A stretch of 64,000 nucleotides of DNA from Metridium senile. Lineage: Eukaryota > Cnidaria > Anthozoa > Actiniaria > Metridiidae. Under the pieces are notes generated by a model, which was given only the letters and a program-made list of their open reading frames with translations, was not told where the DNA came from and made no database searches. Where the stretch lies: the NCBI GenBank assembly GCA_949775045.1, contig OX459100.1:20379768-20443767 (forward strand), read 5' to 3'. Of this stretch, positions 42,395 to 55,000 are shown piece after piece. The translations under genes and the position numbers were made by a program. Numbering within the stretch: the first letter of the stretch is position 1; the number at the start of each line of letters is the position of its first letter.

Positions 42395-44687
42395 TTTATG
42401 ATATTGTAAAACAGTGTTACGACAATAGAAGGAGAAATATAACATGTACTCTAATTGGCTACTGGTCTATATTTCATCAGCCACAGTTGAGAAGGTAGCC
42501 AAATGTTTACAGTTCCTGAGTACCAGTAGAGTAGACTGTTAGTCTGATTTATCAAAACAAAAATATGCATTTCCAATTAATGTTAGAATATTTTAAAAAG
42601 AACAATTGAAGTTAAACTAGTGATACATGTCACTGCTGTACAATTATTACTTTGCTTTATTCAATAAAAAAAAACTATACTAATTTACTTGCATCATTAT
42701 CACCACCATCATGATGATAATCATTATTATCGTTATTATTATCACCTGGCATCATTGTCATTGTCATTATCGCCTTGGTTATTGTTATTATTACTAATAG
42801 GTAATATAATGAAATTTGTAACACCGTAAAAAATGTTGACTTACAACTTTCAACTTTTTTTACGATGTTACAAATTTCAATTTTACCTATCGTTTATATC
42901 AAACACCGACGCAGCCTATTCTAGTTTATTCGCTAGTTTCCATTTAGGTAAAGCTAAGTCAACATTTTTTACGGTGTTACAAATTTCATTCTATTACCTA
43001 TCGTTTATATCGAACACCGACGTAGCCAATACTATAGCCGTTTACTCGCTAGTTTACATTTATTATTACTAATTACTTTTAATAATTCTACCACGCAGAC
43101 CCACTAATCTTGTTATCTAATCGTACTTCAAATTAGACTGCAAAGTTTACAAATTACTATTTTTCTGCAAACAGCTGAATCATCGCCTGCAGGGACTAGT
43201 CATACACTGTCTGCAAATAAAACCCCAGTACCAGTCTATACCGCGTTGTGGCGCGAAATGCATCACACTACACGCATTTGACACGTTTTAACGTATTATA
43301 AATAAACCATAAAAAAATTGTTAACATGGATATCTAAAGGATTTTTCATGAAGTAAAGTTTCTCACTTGACTTATCGAATATTTCTCTAAATAATTTTGC
43401 ACGTATGACTAATTGTATGTTTTACTGCAGGTTGTGTTAGCTGCATCAGCCTGTAGATTGGTGCAGGTGGTTTTGACAGCTTGACTTTGTTTTGAAACCG
43501 TTCAATTAGTTTTGTACCACAAGACAGGCCGCGACATTAAAGATCAAAACATTGTTTATCTTTTACAAAATGGTTTACTGTTTTCTTGTCTTTCTATATT
43601 ACAAATACCTATTTTACTTATTTACAATTTGGTACAATCTTATCGAATTAATCCAGGCAACCTGTTGATGAAACTAGTGTGTTTGTGAGAAGGCTTTGTA
43701 TTGATGTTATAGATATATTTGACATATAATAAGGGTTAACGATTAAAATACAAAGGACGCAGACAAACCCAGACCATGCAGGTGACGCAACAACTATAGC
43801 ATATTTCATGAAATCATTCTGCTTATATCATTGGTGAAGTTTGCTCCATTAGTTTTCACCAGCAATTCATTATATTAAAGACACGTGTATATCGCGTGAC
43901 GTTAAGATATTATAGGCTAATACAGTAACATTGATCAGTCTAGATTTGTAACTAATGTCGTATTCTGAACTCACTAAAACCCCATAATTTAAAGAGCTCA
44001 GCAGTTTCTACAACGAACGGCAAAATGCAAACAACCAAATACTACTTCGTACATATAATTTTAAAATATGCATAAGCTACCAACCTATTGTTTTGATTTG
44101 CAACAAAGGCCTTCACAGTGTACTAATGCCCTAGGGCGGTGATCTAACTGAAGTCAAAGCCAGTATCCCATAATACATTTTTCGACGCCGCTATCAATGG
44201 CATATTGCCTATTAATAACTAACTATACACCACTGCACAGAAACAATGAGTAAATGGATGAATGCATCCAATATTTATTCACTGTAAAAACGACTGTGTA
44301 GTGGTAGTCACTCGATGCATAGTTAGATTGCGCTATCAGATTGATCCTTGCTAATAAGATATAAAGCTATCAAATAAGACGGTTATCTGGTCGTAGTACT
44401 TCCTCTTTTTTGGTTGAAAAATTGTCTCTTAATATATTCTAGTTATAAAAAAGGAAAATCCCGTATTTGTGTCATATTTGTTTCTTCTCCGGACGATCTT
44501 TATCGACTTTATCTTTATAGACTGCACAAAACCTACATCTGTCACTTGGTAACAGTAACGCATGTGTAACGTATGTATGGTGTTTGTAACACAACAACGA
44601 CTGTGACCTCCTTATAGACAATGACTTGGGCTCCCTGTGTAGTGACGAAGCCGGAAATTTTAATCAGTTTGTACTTTCGTTTTGATG
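42395..44687 (+). other. 3' flank of copy 3 and upstream block of unit 4
   Basis: The 3' flank resembles that of copy 5 (GAAGGAGAAATATAACATG, TTCAATAAAA) and has only one degenerate 44-bp-type unit near 42658. ATC-rich tract, an insertion at 42799-43061, then the conserved upstream block from about 43656. Confidence 0.6.
42799..43061. mobile_element. 263-bp insertion with 12-bp flanking repeats in unit 3
   Basis: ATTATTACTAAT occurs at 42787-42798 and 43062-43073, while the paralogous flank of copy 5 has a single ATTATTACTAAT (about 59018). Inside, AGGTAATATAATGAAATTTG..GTTGACTTA is inverted against TAAGTCAACATTTTTTACGG.., and a block of about 100 bp (CCTATCGTTTATATC..GCTAGTTT) is directly repeated. 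Non-coding. Confidence 0.75.
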
Positions 44688-44828
44688 TTCTAGAAGCCTG
44701 TCTGGGTAGCTCTATTCTGTGGTGGCATCGTTTGCAGTCGATCACTATGTAGTCGATCACTTGATTTCTGGTCCCTTTTAAAGGGAAAACATCAAAGGAA
44801 AGAGAAGTCCTATCATCGAAAGAATAAA
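44688..44828 (+). promoter_or_regulatory. Unit 4 promoter-like block and noncoding exon 1
   Basis: TTCTAGAA at 44688, TTTTAAA at 44776, donor AAA|GTAAGTC at 44829. Intron to acceptor CACTTGTCAG at 46041. Confidence 0.5.
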
Positions 44829-45149
44829 GTAAGTCTGTAACTTTGATAAACCATAAAAAAGAAAGGTTTCAGTAGCAAGGCTTAAGTCCGCCATATTGAT
44901 TCGTGGCATAAAGACAAATACTTTACCTTAGATATTAAAGAGAAATAGAAATGTTCGACGGTAAATAGGATATATATCATTTTTAAAGATAAATAAGTAA
45001 GTAAGTCAGTGTTTATTTTCGATTTAACTTGCCGTGAACAACTATGTATGTATAACGAAGCGTCTTGTTGCCAGCAATTGGTATGGCGGACAAGAAGAGA
45101 AAAAACACTCGCCTGTATGAACAAAAGAAAACACGAGATAAGTTGACTG

Positions 45150-45735
45150 TACACTTCTTGTGATGGGACATAAAACGGAGCTTTATTCCTCCGTTTACGC
45201 CTTCCGTCCACACGTAAACGAAGGTTTTCACTGTAGATTTTTTTACCCGGAGGTTTATCGTATAGGGTTTATCTACAAGAACACGACGCAACATTTTAAG
45301 GATAATTTCGCTGATCTGGAGTTAAAACAGCGCCGTTAAAGAGCATAAATCGACGGCCAGCAAGACCACAGCGATTTTGACATTTAAAAGAATATAATAA
45401 TGTGTAGAATACAGCCTTCCCTTTTCCCTTTGATTTACTCGCCTGTTTAGACATATTTACTATATAAAAAGCGGTTGGATTGTGAAGCGAGCGAAGTAAA
45501 CAAAGATGGCGCAAAGTGTTGAATTTTCGCCGATGTGCTACTGTAAAGAGCGCATGTGTGCGCATGCTCTGTATGGACGGCTATCGTTTTCAAGGCGTAT
45601 TCGCATATACGTGCGGACGGGTAAATACGGTTCGAATACGCTACGTGTGGACGCAAATCTTTTTGAATACGGATAAAAAAATATCCGTTTTAAAGAATAC
45701 CAGGCTACGTGTGTCCATGTTTTTGCGACATATTA
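45150..45735 (-). mobile_element. Dispersed repeat with ORF-start fragment, copy 2
   Basis: Same element as 23985-24460, about 100 bp longer at its left side (TTTACCCGGAGGTTTATCGT is present here and absent in unit 1). Confidence 0.5.
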
Positions 45736-45819
45736 TCAATGAAATGTTTTGTTAAAAACTCATTTCAATCACGATAAAAGTGCTAACATCAGTCTTTTAA
45801 TGTTGACTGTAGATTCAGA

Positions 45820-45912
45820 GGGAAAGCCATGCTTGCGTTAAACAGTCTACTAGTTTTACGCAAGGTATACCTAGCGTAAAACTAGTGAACCGTTACGCAA
45901 GCATGGCCTTCA
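45820..45912. repeat. Inverted repeat in 5' intron, unit 4
   Basis: GGGAAAGCCATGCTTGCGTT and the matching GTTACGCAAGCATGGCCTT, with inner pair CTAGTTTTACGC / GCGTAAAACTAG. Confidence 0.6.
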
Positions 45913-46045
45913 CAGATATATGTTAATACTTCATATCGCAAGGAAAAGATGGCAATGGTGTTAATAGCATAGTGAGGGGGTAAGGATTGATAATATTGAA
46001 CAGTCCAATAAAATGAAATCCTTTGTTTTTTCACTTGTCAGGAAT

Positions 46046-49000
46046 ATGGCTACATCGTGGGCTTCAGAAACCGATGAGAAAGTGAACTATACCAAACTGT
46101 GCAGGCTTCTTTATGATGGAGGAACATTAGCTGTGAGGACTGTGTTTAATGGAAGATGTCCACCAGCATCTTTAGGCACAACACTTACAACCAATCGATC
46201 TAAACTACAAAAGCTCAAGAAACCACCAGGAAAAGTACTTAATCAAGGGCAGTGGGACAAACTATATCCCCCAAGTGGTGCCAGCCCTAAATCTGAAGAC
46301 TGTGACATCACTTTACTCTTTGTTCTTTTGAGAAATATTTGTGGCCTTACACCACCAGCCACGGGATGGGATGGCTTACCATCATCAACAGATGCATCCC
46401 TTGAAGCTAACCTTGCCAGGATAAAGTATTACAGGAACAATGTAATTGCTCATAGATCCAAGGCTGAAGTTGATGACACTGCGTTCAAAACTTACTGGAG
46501 TGATATTTCAGGTGCTCTTGTTCCACTAGGATTGAAGCAAGATGATATTGATGAGTTGAAGTCATCTCCATTAGGGGCTAAAGACTACAACCAGTTAGTG
46601 AATGACTGGTATATATCTGACCAGGAAATCAAATGTCAACTACAGGCCATCAATTCAGACTTATCAGCGATGAGGTCAGATACATCAGCAATTAAGTCAG
46701 TTACATCAGCTATTAAGACAGGCATTGATGAGATAAGAGACAGAGTTGTACCCAAACATGCAATAGATAGACTTTCTCGTCGTGATTACAGCAGCAGAAT
46801 TGATGACCTGTGTGTCAAATACCATCCAAACACACGTGAATGGCTACTGACCGATGTGACGTCATCTGTTGACCAGACAAATGTTGTTGTGATAAAAGGT
46901 GGACCAGGCATGGGAAAATCAGTAGTTGCAGCTAAACTGTGCCAACAATACAAAGATCAAGGTAATCTTGGTGGATGTCATTTCTTTAGACATGATAACT
47001 CTTTACAAAACGATCCAAGGTTAATGCTTCAGTCAGTTGCCAGGCAACTCTGTGACGCTTATCCAGAATATCGTGATGTTTTAGAGACAAACATATCCAA
47101 AAATCTGGGGAAGGATGTGTCCGAGCTAAGCTGTGTAGAACTCTTTACTGTGTTGTTTGAAGAACCCTGTTCCAAGCTTAACCCAAATATCCATTATGTA
47201 ATTATCATAGATGCTCTGGATGAATGTTGCAACAGTTTGAAAAAAGAACTTTTCAGAGTATTAACAGACAAAATATCAGTTTTATCATGGCTACGTTTTG
47301 TGCTCACAACAAGACCACCACCAAGTATGTCCTCTTTCAACTCAGTCGGTATGACAATCAATATTGATCCAAAGGATCCTCGCAATAATAGTGATATATT
47401 GACCTATTTCACTGACAAGTTAGAAGACCTGGAACACACAAGTTCTGACCAGAATAAAGACCAAATCACACAACTAGCTGACGTGACTGAAGGTTTTTTC
47501 TTGATAGCTTATTTTGTTATTGATTTCATAAGAAAATCAAACGTCAACTCAATTTCTGAAGCAGTCGAACAGTTCCCAAAGGGAAAGGGAATCACTTCAG
47601 TTTATGAAGATTATTTATCTCGACTTCAGAAGGCAATAACACCGTACATTCAATTCGAAGAAGGTTTCTTCGAGATGCTGGACGCTATTGTAGCAGCTAG
47701 CGCTAAATTCCCAATAGAGAAGAGCATGTTATACAGCATACTTGGTCTTCCGGATGAGCCAAGGGTCCCAAACAGAGAGAGGAAAGAGGCAATCAACCTT
47801 CTTCACCAACTGTTTCCTGTAGAGAACGATCACGTGTCAGCTTTTCACAAGACTGTCATTGATTGGTTGACCATTGGTGACCATGATTACAGGGTGAAAG
47901 GTGATGGCTGTGGTGTACTTGCCAATAAGTGCTATGACGTCATCAATAGTATCAAACAAAATATACACCATCAGGACGAGTCACCTGATTTAACAGATCG
48001 TGACAAATATGCCTTAACGTTCGGATCAGAGTACTATGAGGAATCTTTCAGCGAAGAGAAAAAGATTGAAATGCAAACCGACCCTGAAGTATTATGCTTA
48101 GAAGCATTTTTCGCTGTTCAGGACTATTACAACAGTGACTATGGATACGAGAACCTGTTTGAACAACATCTTTCAAATGATTGTAGGGCTATTTACGATG
48201 ATCTTAAGAAACTCTTCACTCTTGAAAAGACCCATTCCACTTCGTGGCACAAACCCCCTACATATGTGAAGCTTTTGGAGTTTGCATACCAAGCAGCAAA
48301 CCTACTTAAAATTGGTGACACTGTAAAATCCCTGGACTATCTCAAAGAAAAAGGTATTGCTTACCATGAAAGGCAAACACTTCTAGAACTAAATGAAGAA
48401 GGTCGACAAGTCAAACAGGTCCTTCAATGTCATAATGGATTCCTATTAGTACTGCACAAGAATATAAAAACTTTGGTACGTAAGTATCAACTAAACGGGA
48501 ATCTCGTCAAAGAAGTGTTATTTGATGGAAATAAGAAGCTGTTTATGTCACCTGACGACCGATTCATTGTTGCTACTCCATTGTTAGCTAAAAAAGACAT
48601 TGACATCATTGATACTGATACTCTTCAGATACACAACAGCTACGAGTCTCCCAATGTAGTAAGGTCATGTCACGTGTTTGGTTCCCAGCCCTGGTACATG
48701 GTTGTAAGATGTTTTAACAATAAGATTTACGTCATGGATGGAGAAACTGGTAAATTAGTTGGCCATCCTACAGCTGTACAACAAAACGATGACGTCCTGG
48801 GTGTTAGCAAAGTGGGTAACATTCTTATAGCAAGGACAAGTGACTCTTGTGTGCTTAAATACCAATTCAGTGATAGTAGGTTCACAGATGAAAATGGATA
48901 CTTATGTACGAGTATGGTGTGGGAGAAAGTAAACCATGGTAGAAATGTATTGCCTCCTTCCAATCAAGGCGCGTCAACGTCACCTTCACATGACAATTAT

Positions 49001-49537
49001 GTATACCGAGAATTATTTCTTTCTGATTACAAAAGCATTGATGATAAAATGCCTATATATGCACGAAAGCCTGCATGGTGCCAATGTCGACGTTATTACG
49101 AAAACACAGACAGCTTAAGACGCATCGAACAGCCCCTGTGTCTTTCTGAAGATGGAGACCTCTTGGCCTTTTATCATGGTCAGTGTATAACAGTTGTACA
49201 CACATCTGATGGATCCCTGTACAAAAGTGTCTGTCTGTCTTTCAATCAAGTATACACTAAGAATATACTGTTTTTCTCAAAGGAAAGGATGATAATACAC
49301 GATAACCTGACAGACAACATCTTCTGTCTCAAGTTTGGCGAAAACGAATATGAAGTTCTTCTGGAGCACATCTTTTATCTACCACAGGATGTTGATATTA
49401 GTTGGGTATTAACATCTAAAGAAAACAATCTCATGGCTCTTATTGTTGAAAAATTCACAGCCAAAACAAAGTGGGTAAACCATCGTCCTCAAATGGAAAA
49501 ATCAACAGACGCCATCCAGAAATATATATTTTTTTAA
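46046..49537 (+). CDS. HEPN-NACHT-beta-propeller STAND protein, copy 4 (1163 aa)
   Basis: Start chosen at the MATSWASETDEK Met because it follows acceptor CACTTGTCAG by four bases, as in every copy. An in-frame ATG 33 nt upstream lies in the intron. HEPN R-x5-H at Arg130 to His136. The linker holds a short heptad series (SDLSAMR SDTSAIK SVTSAIK). Walker A GPGMGKS is at 286-292, preceded by IKG instead of IEA. Walker B has Asp389. Winged helix LLHQLFPVENDHVSAFHKTV; propeller-like C-terminal half with a segment (SNQGASTSPSHDNYVYRELF) close to copy 2. The protein stops early at KYIFF because of the T-run length. Confidence 0.9.
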   Translation: MATSWASETDEKVNYTKLCRLLYDGGTLAVRTVFNGRCPPASLGTTLTTNRSKLQKLKKPPGKVLNQGQWDKLYPPSGASPKSEDCDITLLFVLLRNICGLTPPATGWDGLPSSTDASLEANLARIKYYRNNVIAHRSKAEVDDTAFKTYWSDISGALVPLGLKQDDIDELKSSPLGAKDYNQLVNDWYISDQEIKCQLQAINSDLSAMRSDTSAIKSVTSAIKTGIDEIRDRVVPKHAIDRLSRRDYSSRIDDLCVKYHPNTREWLLTDVTSSVDQTNVVVIKGGPGMGKSVVAAKLCQQYKDQGNLGGCHFFRHDNSLQNDPRLMLQSVARQLCDAYPEYRDVLETNISKNLGKDVSELSCVELFTVLFEEPCSKLNPNIHYVIIIDALDECCNSLKKELFRVLTDKISVLSWLRFVLTTRPPPSMSSFNSVGMTINIDPKDPRNNSDILTYFTDKLEDLEHTSSDQNKDQITQLADVTEGFFLIAYFVIDFIRKSNVNSISEAVEQFPKGKGITSVYEDYLSRLQKAITPYIQFEEGFFEMLDAIVAASAKFPIEKSMLYSILGLPDEPRVPNRERKEAINLLHQLFPVENDHVSAFHKTVIDWLTIGDHDYRVKGDGCGVLANKCYDVINSIKQNIHHQDESPDLTDRDKYALTFGSEYYEESFSEEKKIEMQTDPEVLCLEAFFAVQDYYNSDYGYENLFEQHLSNDCRAIYDDLKKLFTLEKTHSTSWHKPPTYVKLLEFAYQAANLLKIGDTVKSLDYLKEKGIAYHERQTLLELNEEGRQVKQVLQCHNGFLLVLHKNIKTLVRKYQLNGNLVKEVLFDGNKKLFMSPDDRFIVATPLLAKKDIDIIDTDTLQIHNSYESPNVVRSCHVFGSQPWYMVVRCFNNKIYVMDGETGKLVGHPTAVQQNDDVLGVSKVGNILIARTSDSCVLKYQFSDSRFTDENGYLCTSMVWEKVNHGRNVLPPSNQGASTSPSHDNYVYRELFLSDYKSIDDKMPIYARKPAWCQCRRYYENTDSLRRIEQPLCLSEDGDLLAFYHGQCITVVHTSDGSLYKSVCLSFNQVYTKNILFFSKERMIIHDNLTDNIFCLKFGENEYEVLLEHIFYLPQDVDISWVLTSKENNLMALIVEKFTAKTKWVNHRPQMEKSTDAIQKYIFF

Positions 49538-49817
49538 CAATTCTATCCAGATCCTGTTCCTGTGAAATAAATGTCCACTATAAAGAAGTTAATTATATTT
49601 TGGTTTGGAATTGTTGAGAATGTAGACAGCAAGTCAGTCAATTTACAGTTCTATAGAGTACCATTAGTGCCTGTGTTGTTCCAAAGACTGTTTTTTAGTC
49701 AGCTGATCGAGCACACCTTCATTCAAATCAAATTAATTCAAGCAAGAAAATATGTATTCTTAATCTCTTAAATAGAACAGTAGTTGTACATATCACTAGA
49801 TTAGGAATTATTATTTT

Positions 49818-51743
49818 GTATTATCCAATAAAACTGAACTATACTCATTTCAGTACCTACTGTATTATCCAATAAAACTGAACTATACTCATTTCAGTAC
49901 TTACTGTATTATCCAATAAAACTGAACTATACTCATTTCAGTACCTACTGTATTATCCAATAAAACTGAACTATACTTATTTCAGTACTTACTGTATTAT
50001 CCAATAAAACTGAACTATACTCATTTCAGTACTTACTGTATTATCCAATAAAACTGAACTATACTCATTTCAGTACCTACTGTATTATCCAATAAAACTG
50101 AACTATACTCATTTCAGTTGCTTACTGTATTATCCAATAAAACTGAACTATACTCATTTCAGTTGCTTACTGTATTATATCCAATAAAACTGAACTATAC
50201 TCATTTCAGTTGCTTACTGTATTATCCAATAAAACTGAACTATACTCATTTCAGTACCTACTGTATTATCCAATAAAACTGAACTATACTCATTTCAGTA
50301 CTTACTGTATTATCCAATAAAACTGAACTATACTCATTTCAGTACCTACTGTATTATCCAATAAAACTGAACTATACTCATTTCAGTTGCTTACTGTATT
50401 ATCCAATAAAACTGAACTATACTCATTTCAGTTGCTTACTGTATTATATCCAATAAAACTGAACTATACTCATTTCAGTTGCTTACTGTATTATCCAATA
50501 AAACTGAACTATACTCATTTCAGTTGCTTACTGTATTATATCCAATAAAACTGAACTATACTCATTTCAGTGCTTACTGTATTATCCAATAAAACTGAAC
50601 TATACTCATTTCAGTTGCTTACTGTATTATCCAATAAAACTGAACTATACTCATTTCAGTTGCTTACTGTATTATCCAATAAAACTTAACTATACTCATT
50701 TCAGTTGCTTACTGTATTATATCCAATAAAACTGAACTACACTCATTTCAGTTGCTTACTGTATTATCCAATAAAACTGAACTATACTCATTTCAGTGCT
50801 TACTGTATTATCCAATAAAACTGAACTATACTCATTTCAGTTGCTTACTGTATTATCCAATAAAACTGAACTATACTCATTTCAGTTGCTTACTGTATTA
50901 TATCCAATAAAACTGAACTACACTCATTTCAGTTGCTTACTGTATTATCCAATAAAACTGAACTATACTCATTTCAGTGCTTACTGTATTATCCAATAAA
51001 ACTGAACTATACTCATTTCAGTTGCTTACTGTATTATCCAATAAAACTTAACTATACTCATTTCAGTTGCTTACTGTATTATATCCAATAAAACTGAACT
51101 ACACTCATTTCAGTTGCTTACTGTATTATCCAATAAAACTGAACTATACTCATTTCAGTGCTTACTGTATTATCCAATAAAACTGAACTATACTCATTTC
51201 AGTACTTACTGTATTATCCAATAAAACTGAACTATACTCATTTCAGTACTTACTGTATTATCCAATAAAACTGAACTATACTCATTTCAGTACCTACTGT
51301 ATTATCCAATAAAACTTAACTATACTCATTTCAGTGCTTACTGTATTATCCAATAAAATTGAACTATACTCATTTCAGTGCTTACTGTATTATATCCAAT
51401 AAAACTGAACTATACTCATTTCAGTACTTACTGTATTATCCAATAAAACTGAACTATACTCATTTCAGTACTTACTGTATTATCCAATAAAACTGAACTA
51501 TACTCATTTCAGTTGCTTACTGTATTATCCAATAAAACTGAACTATACTTATTTCAGTACTTACTGTATTATCCAATAAAACTGAACTATACTCATTTCA
51601 GTGCTTACTGTATTATCCAATACAACTGAACTATACTCATTTCAGTACTTACTGTATTATCCAATAAAACTGAACTATACTCATTTCAGTACTTACTGTA
51701 TTATCCAATAAAACTAAACTATACTCATTTCAGTGCTTACTGT
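49818..51743 (+). repeat. 44-bp minisatellite after copy 4, about 43 units
   Basis: Same family as after copies 1 and 2, with 45-bp (CAGTTGCTTACT) and 47-bp (TTATATCCAATAAAA) variants. Blocks of variant units recur (for example near 50690, 50880 and 51050), showing multi-unit duplication. The largest of the three arrays. Confidence 0.95.
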
Positions 51744-53328
51744 TATATCACCATCACCATCATTATCATTCATTATCGATATTGTATCATTATCATTGCT
51801 ATTGTCGTTTTTGTCGTTATTATTCTATCACATTGACTTAAAGTAGTTCAAATTTGACTAGAAAGTTTACAAATTACCGTGAGTCACAACCACGGTGGAG
51901 TTCCTTCATGGATAAGATATACACTGCCTGCAATGAAACACCAGTAAGCATATACCTCGTTGTGGCGCGAAATAGACCAGGTTACATATGACATATTTTA
52001 ACGTTTAATAAACAAACCATAACAAATTGATATCATGAATGATGGAAGATATTTCTCACTTTCTGTGAGCAATTTTGCACGCATGACCAAATTGCTACAG
52101 GTTGTGTAGATCGATGCAGGTGGTTTTGACAGCCTGACTTTGTTTTGAAACCGTTCAATTAGTTTTGTACCACAAGACAGACCGCGACTTTAAAGATCAA
52201 AACATTGTTTATATTTTACAAAATGGTTTACTGTTTTCTTCTCTTTCTATATTACAAACATCTATTTTACTTATTTACAATTTGGTACAATCTTTATCGA
52301 ATTAATCCAGGCAACCTGTTGATGAAACCAGTGTGTTTGTGAGAAGGCTTTGTGACGATGTTATAGATATATTTGACATATAATAAGGGTTTACGATTAA
52401 AATACAAAGGACGCAGACAAACCCAGACCATGCATGACGCAACAGCTATAGCATATTTCATGAAATCTTTCTGCTTATATTATTGGTGAGGTTTGCTCCA
52501 TTAGTTTTTACCAGCAATTCATCATATAAAAAACACATGTATATCGCGTGACATTAAGATATCCTAGGCTAATACAGTAACATTGATCAGTCAAGGTTTG
52601 TAACCAATGTCGTATTCTGAACTCACTACAACCCCATATTGTGAAGAGCTCAGCAGTTTCTACAATGAACGGCAAAATGCAAACAACCAAATAACACTTC
52701 GTATACATGTAATTTTAAAATATCTTAAAAGCTACCAACCTATTGTTTTGATTTGAAACAAAGGCCTTCACGGTGTACTAATGCCCTAGGGCGGTGATCT
52801 AACTGAAGTCAAAGCCAGTATCCCATAATTCATCTTTCGACGCTATCAATGGCATATTGCCTATAACTAACTATACACCACTGCACAGAAACAATGAGTA
52901 AATGGATGAATACATCCAATATTTATTTACTGTAAAAACGACTGGGTAGTGGTAGTCACATGCATAGTTAGATTGTGATATCAGTTTTACCCTTGCTAAT
53001 AAGATAGAAAGCTATCAAACGAGACGGTTATCTGGTCGTAGTTTCCACAGTACTTCCTCTTTTTTTGGTTGAAAAATTGTCTCTTAATCAGTATATTCTA
53101 GTTGTAAAAAAGGAAAATGTCGTATTTGTATAGCTTATTTGTTTCTTTTCAAGACGATCTCTATAACCAGCACAAAGCCTACAGGTCACTTGGTAACAGT
53201 AACGCATGTGTAACGTATGTATGGTGTTTGTAACACAACGACTGTGACCTCCTTATAGACAATGACTTGGGCTCCCTGTGTAGTGACGAAACCGGAATAT
53301 TTAATCAGTTTGTACCTTTGTTTCACTG
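51744..53328 (+). other. Spacer and conserved upstream block of unit 5
   Basis: ATC-rich tract and sequence shared with the other units. This copy retains the empty TA site (AAATTGATATCATGAATG) of the unit-3 MITE. No supported gene. Confidence 0.6.
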
Positions 53329-53463
53329 TTCTAGAAGCCTCTCTGAGTAGCTCTATTCTGTGGTGGCAGCGTATGCAGTCGATCACTATGTAGTCGATCA
53401 CTTGATTTCTGGTCCCTTTTAAAGGGAAAACATCAAAAGAAGTCATTTCATCGAGAGAATAAA
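53329..53463 (+). promoter_or_regulatory. Unit 5 promoter-like block and noncoding exon 1
   Basis: TTCTAGAA at 53329, TTTTAAA at 53417, donor AAA|GTAAGTT at 53464; acceptor CGTTACAG at 54996. Confidence 0.5.
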
Positions 53464-53824
53464 GTAAGTTTGTAACTATGATAAACCATAAAAAAGAAAG
53501 GTTTCAATAGCAAGCCTTAAGTCCTAAGTCCGCCATATTGATTCGTGGAATAAAGACAAATACTTTAGCTTAGATATTAAAGAGAAATAGAAATGTTAGA
53601 CAGTAAATAGGATAGATATCATTTGAAAAGATATTTGATGTAAGTCAGTGTTTATTTTCGATTTAACTTGCCGTGAACAACTATGTATGTATAACGAAGC
53701 GTCTTCAAGTTGTTGCCAGCATGTGGTATGGCGGACAAGAAGAGAAAAAACACTCGGCTGTATGAACAAAAGGAAACACGAGATATTTTTTTAAAGAATA
53801 TATCGTTGACTGTACACTTCTTGT

Positions 53825-54560
53825 GATGGGACATAAAACGGAGCTTTTTTCCTCCGTTTACGCCTTCCGTCGACACGTAAACGGCGTTTTCGGTCACCGA
53901 AAACGGAGGTTTTCGAATACGCTCTCCAGACTGTAGATTTTTTTACCCGGAGGTTTATCGTATACATGTGGACGGCGAAAACGGAGCTTTTTGAATACGA
54001 TGACGTCAGGCTGTTCTCGTTTCACTTCTTCTTGGGCTTGTTTCAAACCTTATAGCCTACATACAATCGCAAGTGGCCTATCAGTTTAAACATTCAAGCT
54101 TATTATACAAGGAGGCGACGCAACATTTTAAGGATAATTTCGCTGATCTAGAGTTAAAACAGCGCCGTTAAAGAGCATAAACCGACAGCCAGCAAGACCA
54201 CAGCGATTTTGACCTTTAAAAGAATATAATAATATGTAGAATACAGCCTTCCCTTTTCCCTTTGATTTACTCGCCTGTTTAGACATATTTACTATATAAA
54301 AAGCGGTTGGATTGTGAAGCGAGCGAAGTAAACAAAGATTGCGCAAAGTGTTGAATTTTTGCGGATGTGCTACTGTAAAGAGCGCATGCGTGCGCATGCT
54401 CTGTATGGACGGCTATCGTTTTCGAAGCGTATTCGCGTATACGGACGGGCAAATACGATTCGAATACGCTACGTGTGGACGCAGATCTTTTTGAATAGGC
54501 CGGATAAAAAAATATCCGTTTTCAAAAATACCCGGCTACGTGTGTCGATGTTTTTGTGAC
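53825..54560 (-). mobile_element. Dispersed repeat with ORF-start fragment, longest copy
   Basis: Has extra internal sequence missing from units 1 and 4 (GGCGAAAACGGAGCTTTTTG, TGACGTCAGGCTGTTCTCG and about 100 bp beyond). The shorter copies therefore look like internal deletions. Minus-strand ATG with MSKQASKSKGKGK is preserved. Confidence 0.5.
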
Positions 54561-55000
54561 ATATTATCATTGAAAGGTGTTGTAAAACACTCGCTTCAAT
54601 CACGATAAAAGTGCTAATATCAGTCTTGGAGTGTTGACTGTAGATTCAGATGCGACAGCCTTTCATTTGTCTTATCATGAATAAAATAAATTTGATATTT
54701 TTGGTTTAAACTGATTTTAGTTATGACGTTATACCATAGTTAACACAGGCCTCCACTTTTCCCTTACTATATGGATGTTAAACTATATGCTTGCGTTACT
54801 GTTTTTAAGTAAGGTATACCTTGCGTAAAACTAGTGGACCATTACGCAAACATGACCTTCCCAGATAGTATGTTAATACTTCATATAGCAAGGGAAAGAT
54901 GGAGGTGATGTTAATAGCATAGCGAGGGGGTAAGGATTGATAATATTGAACAGTCCAATAAAATGAAATTCTTTGGGTTTTTTTTCACCGTTACAGGAAT

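Noticed and set aside
46013..46045. Upstream in-frame ATG for copy 4 (MKSFVFSLVRN..)
   Set aside because: It lies before the conserved acceptor CAG and is therefore intronic. The shared start is the MATSW Met.
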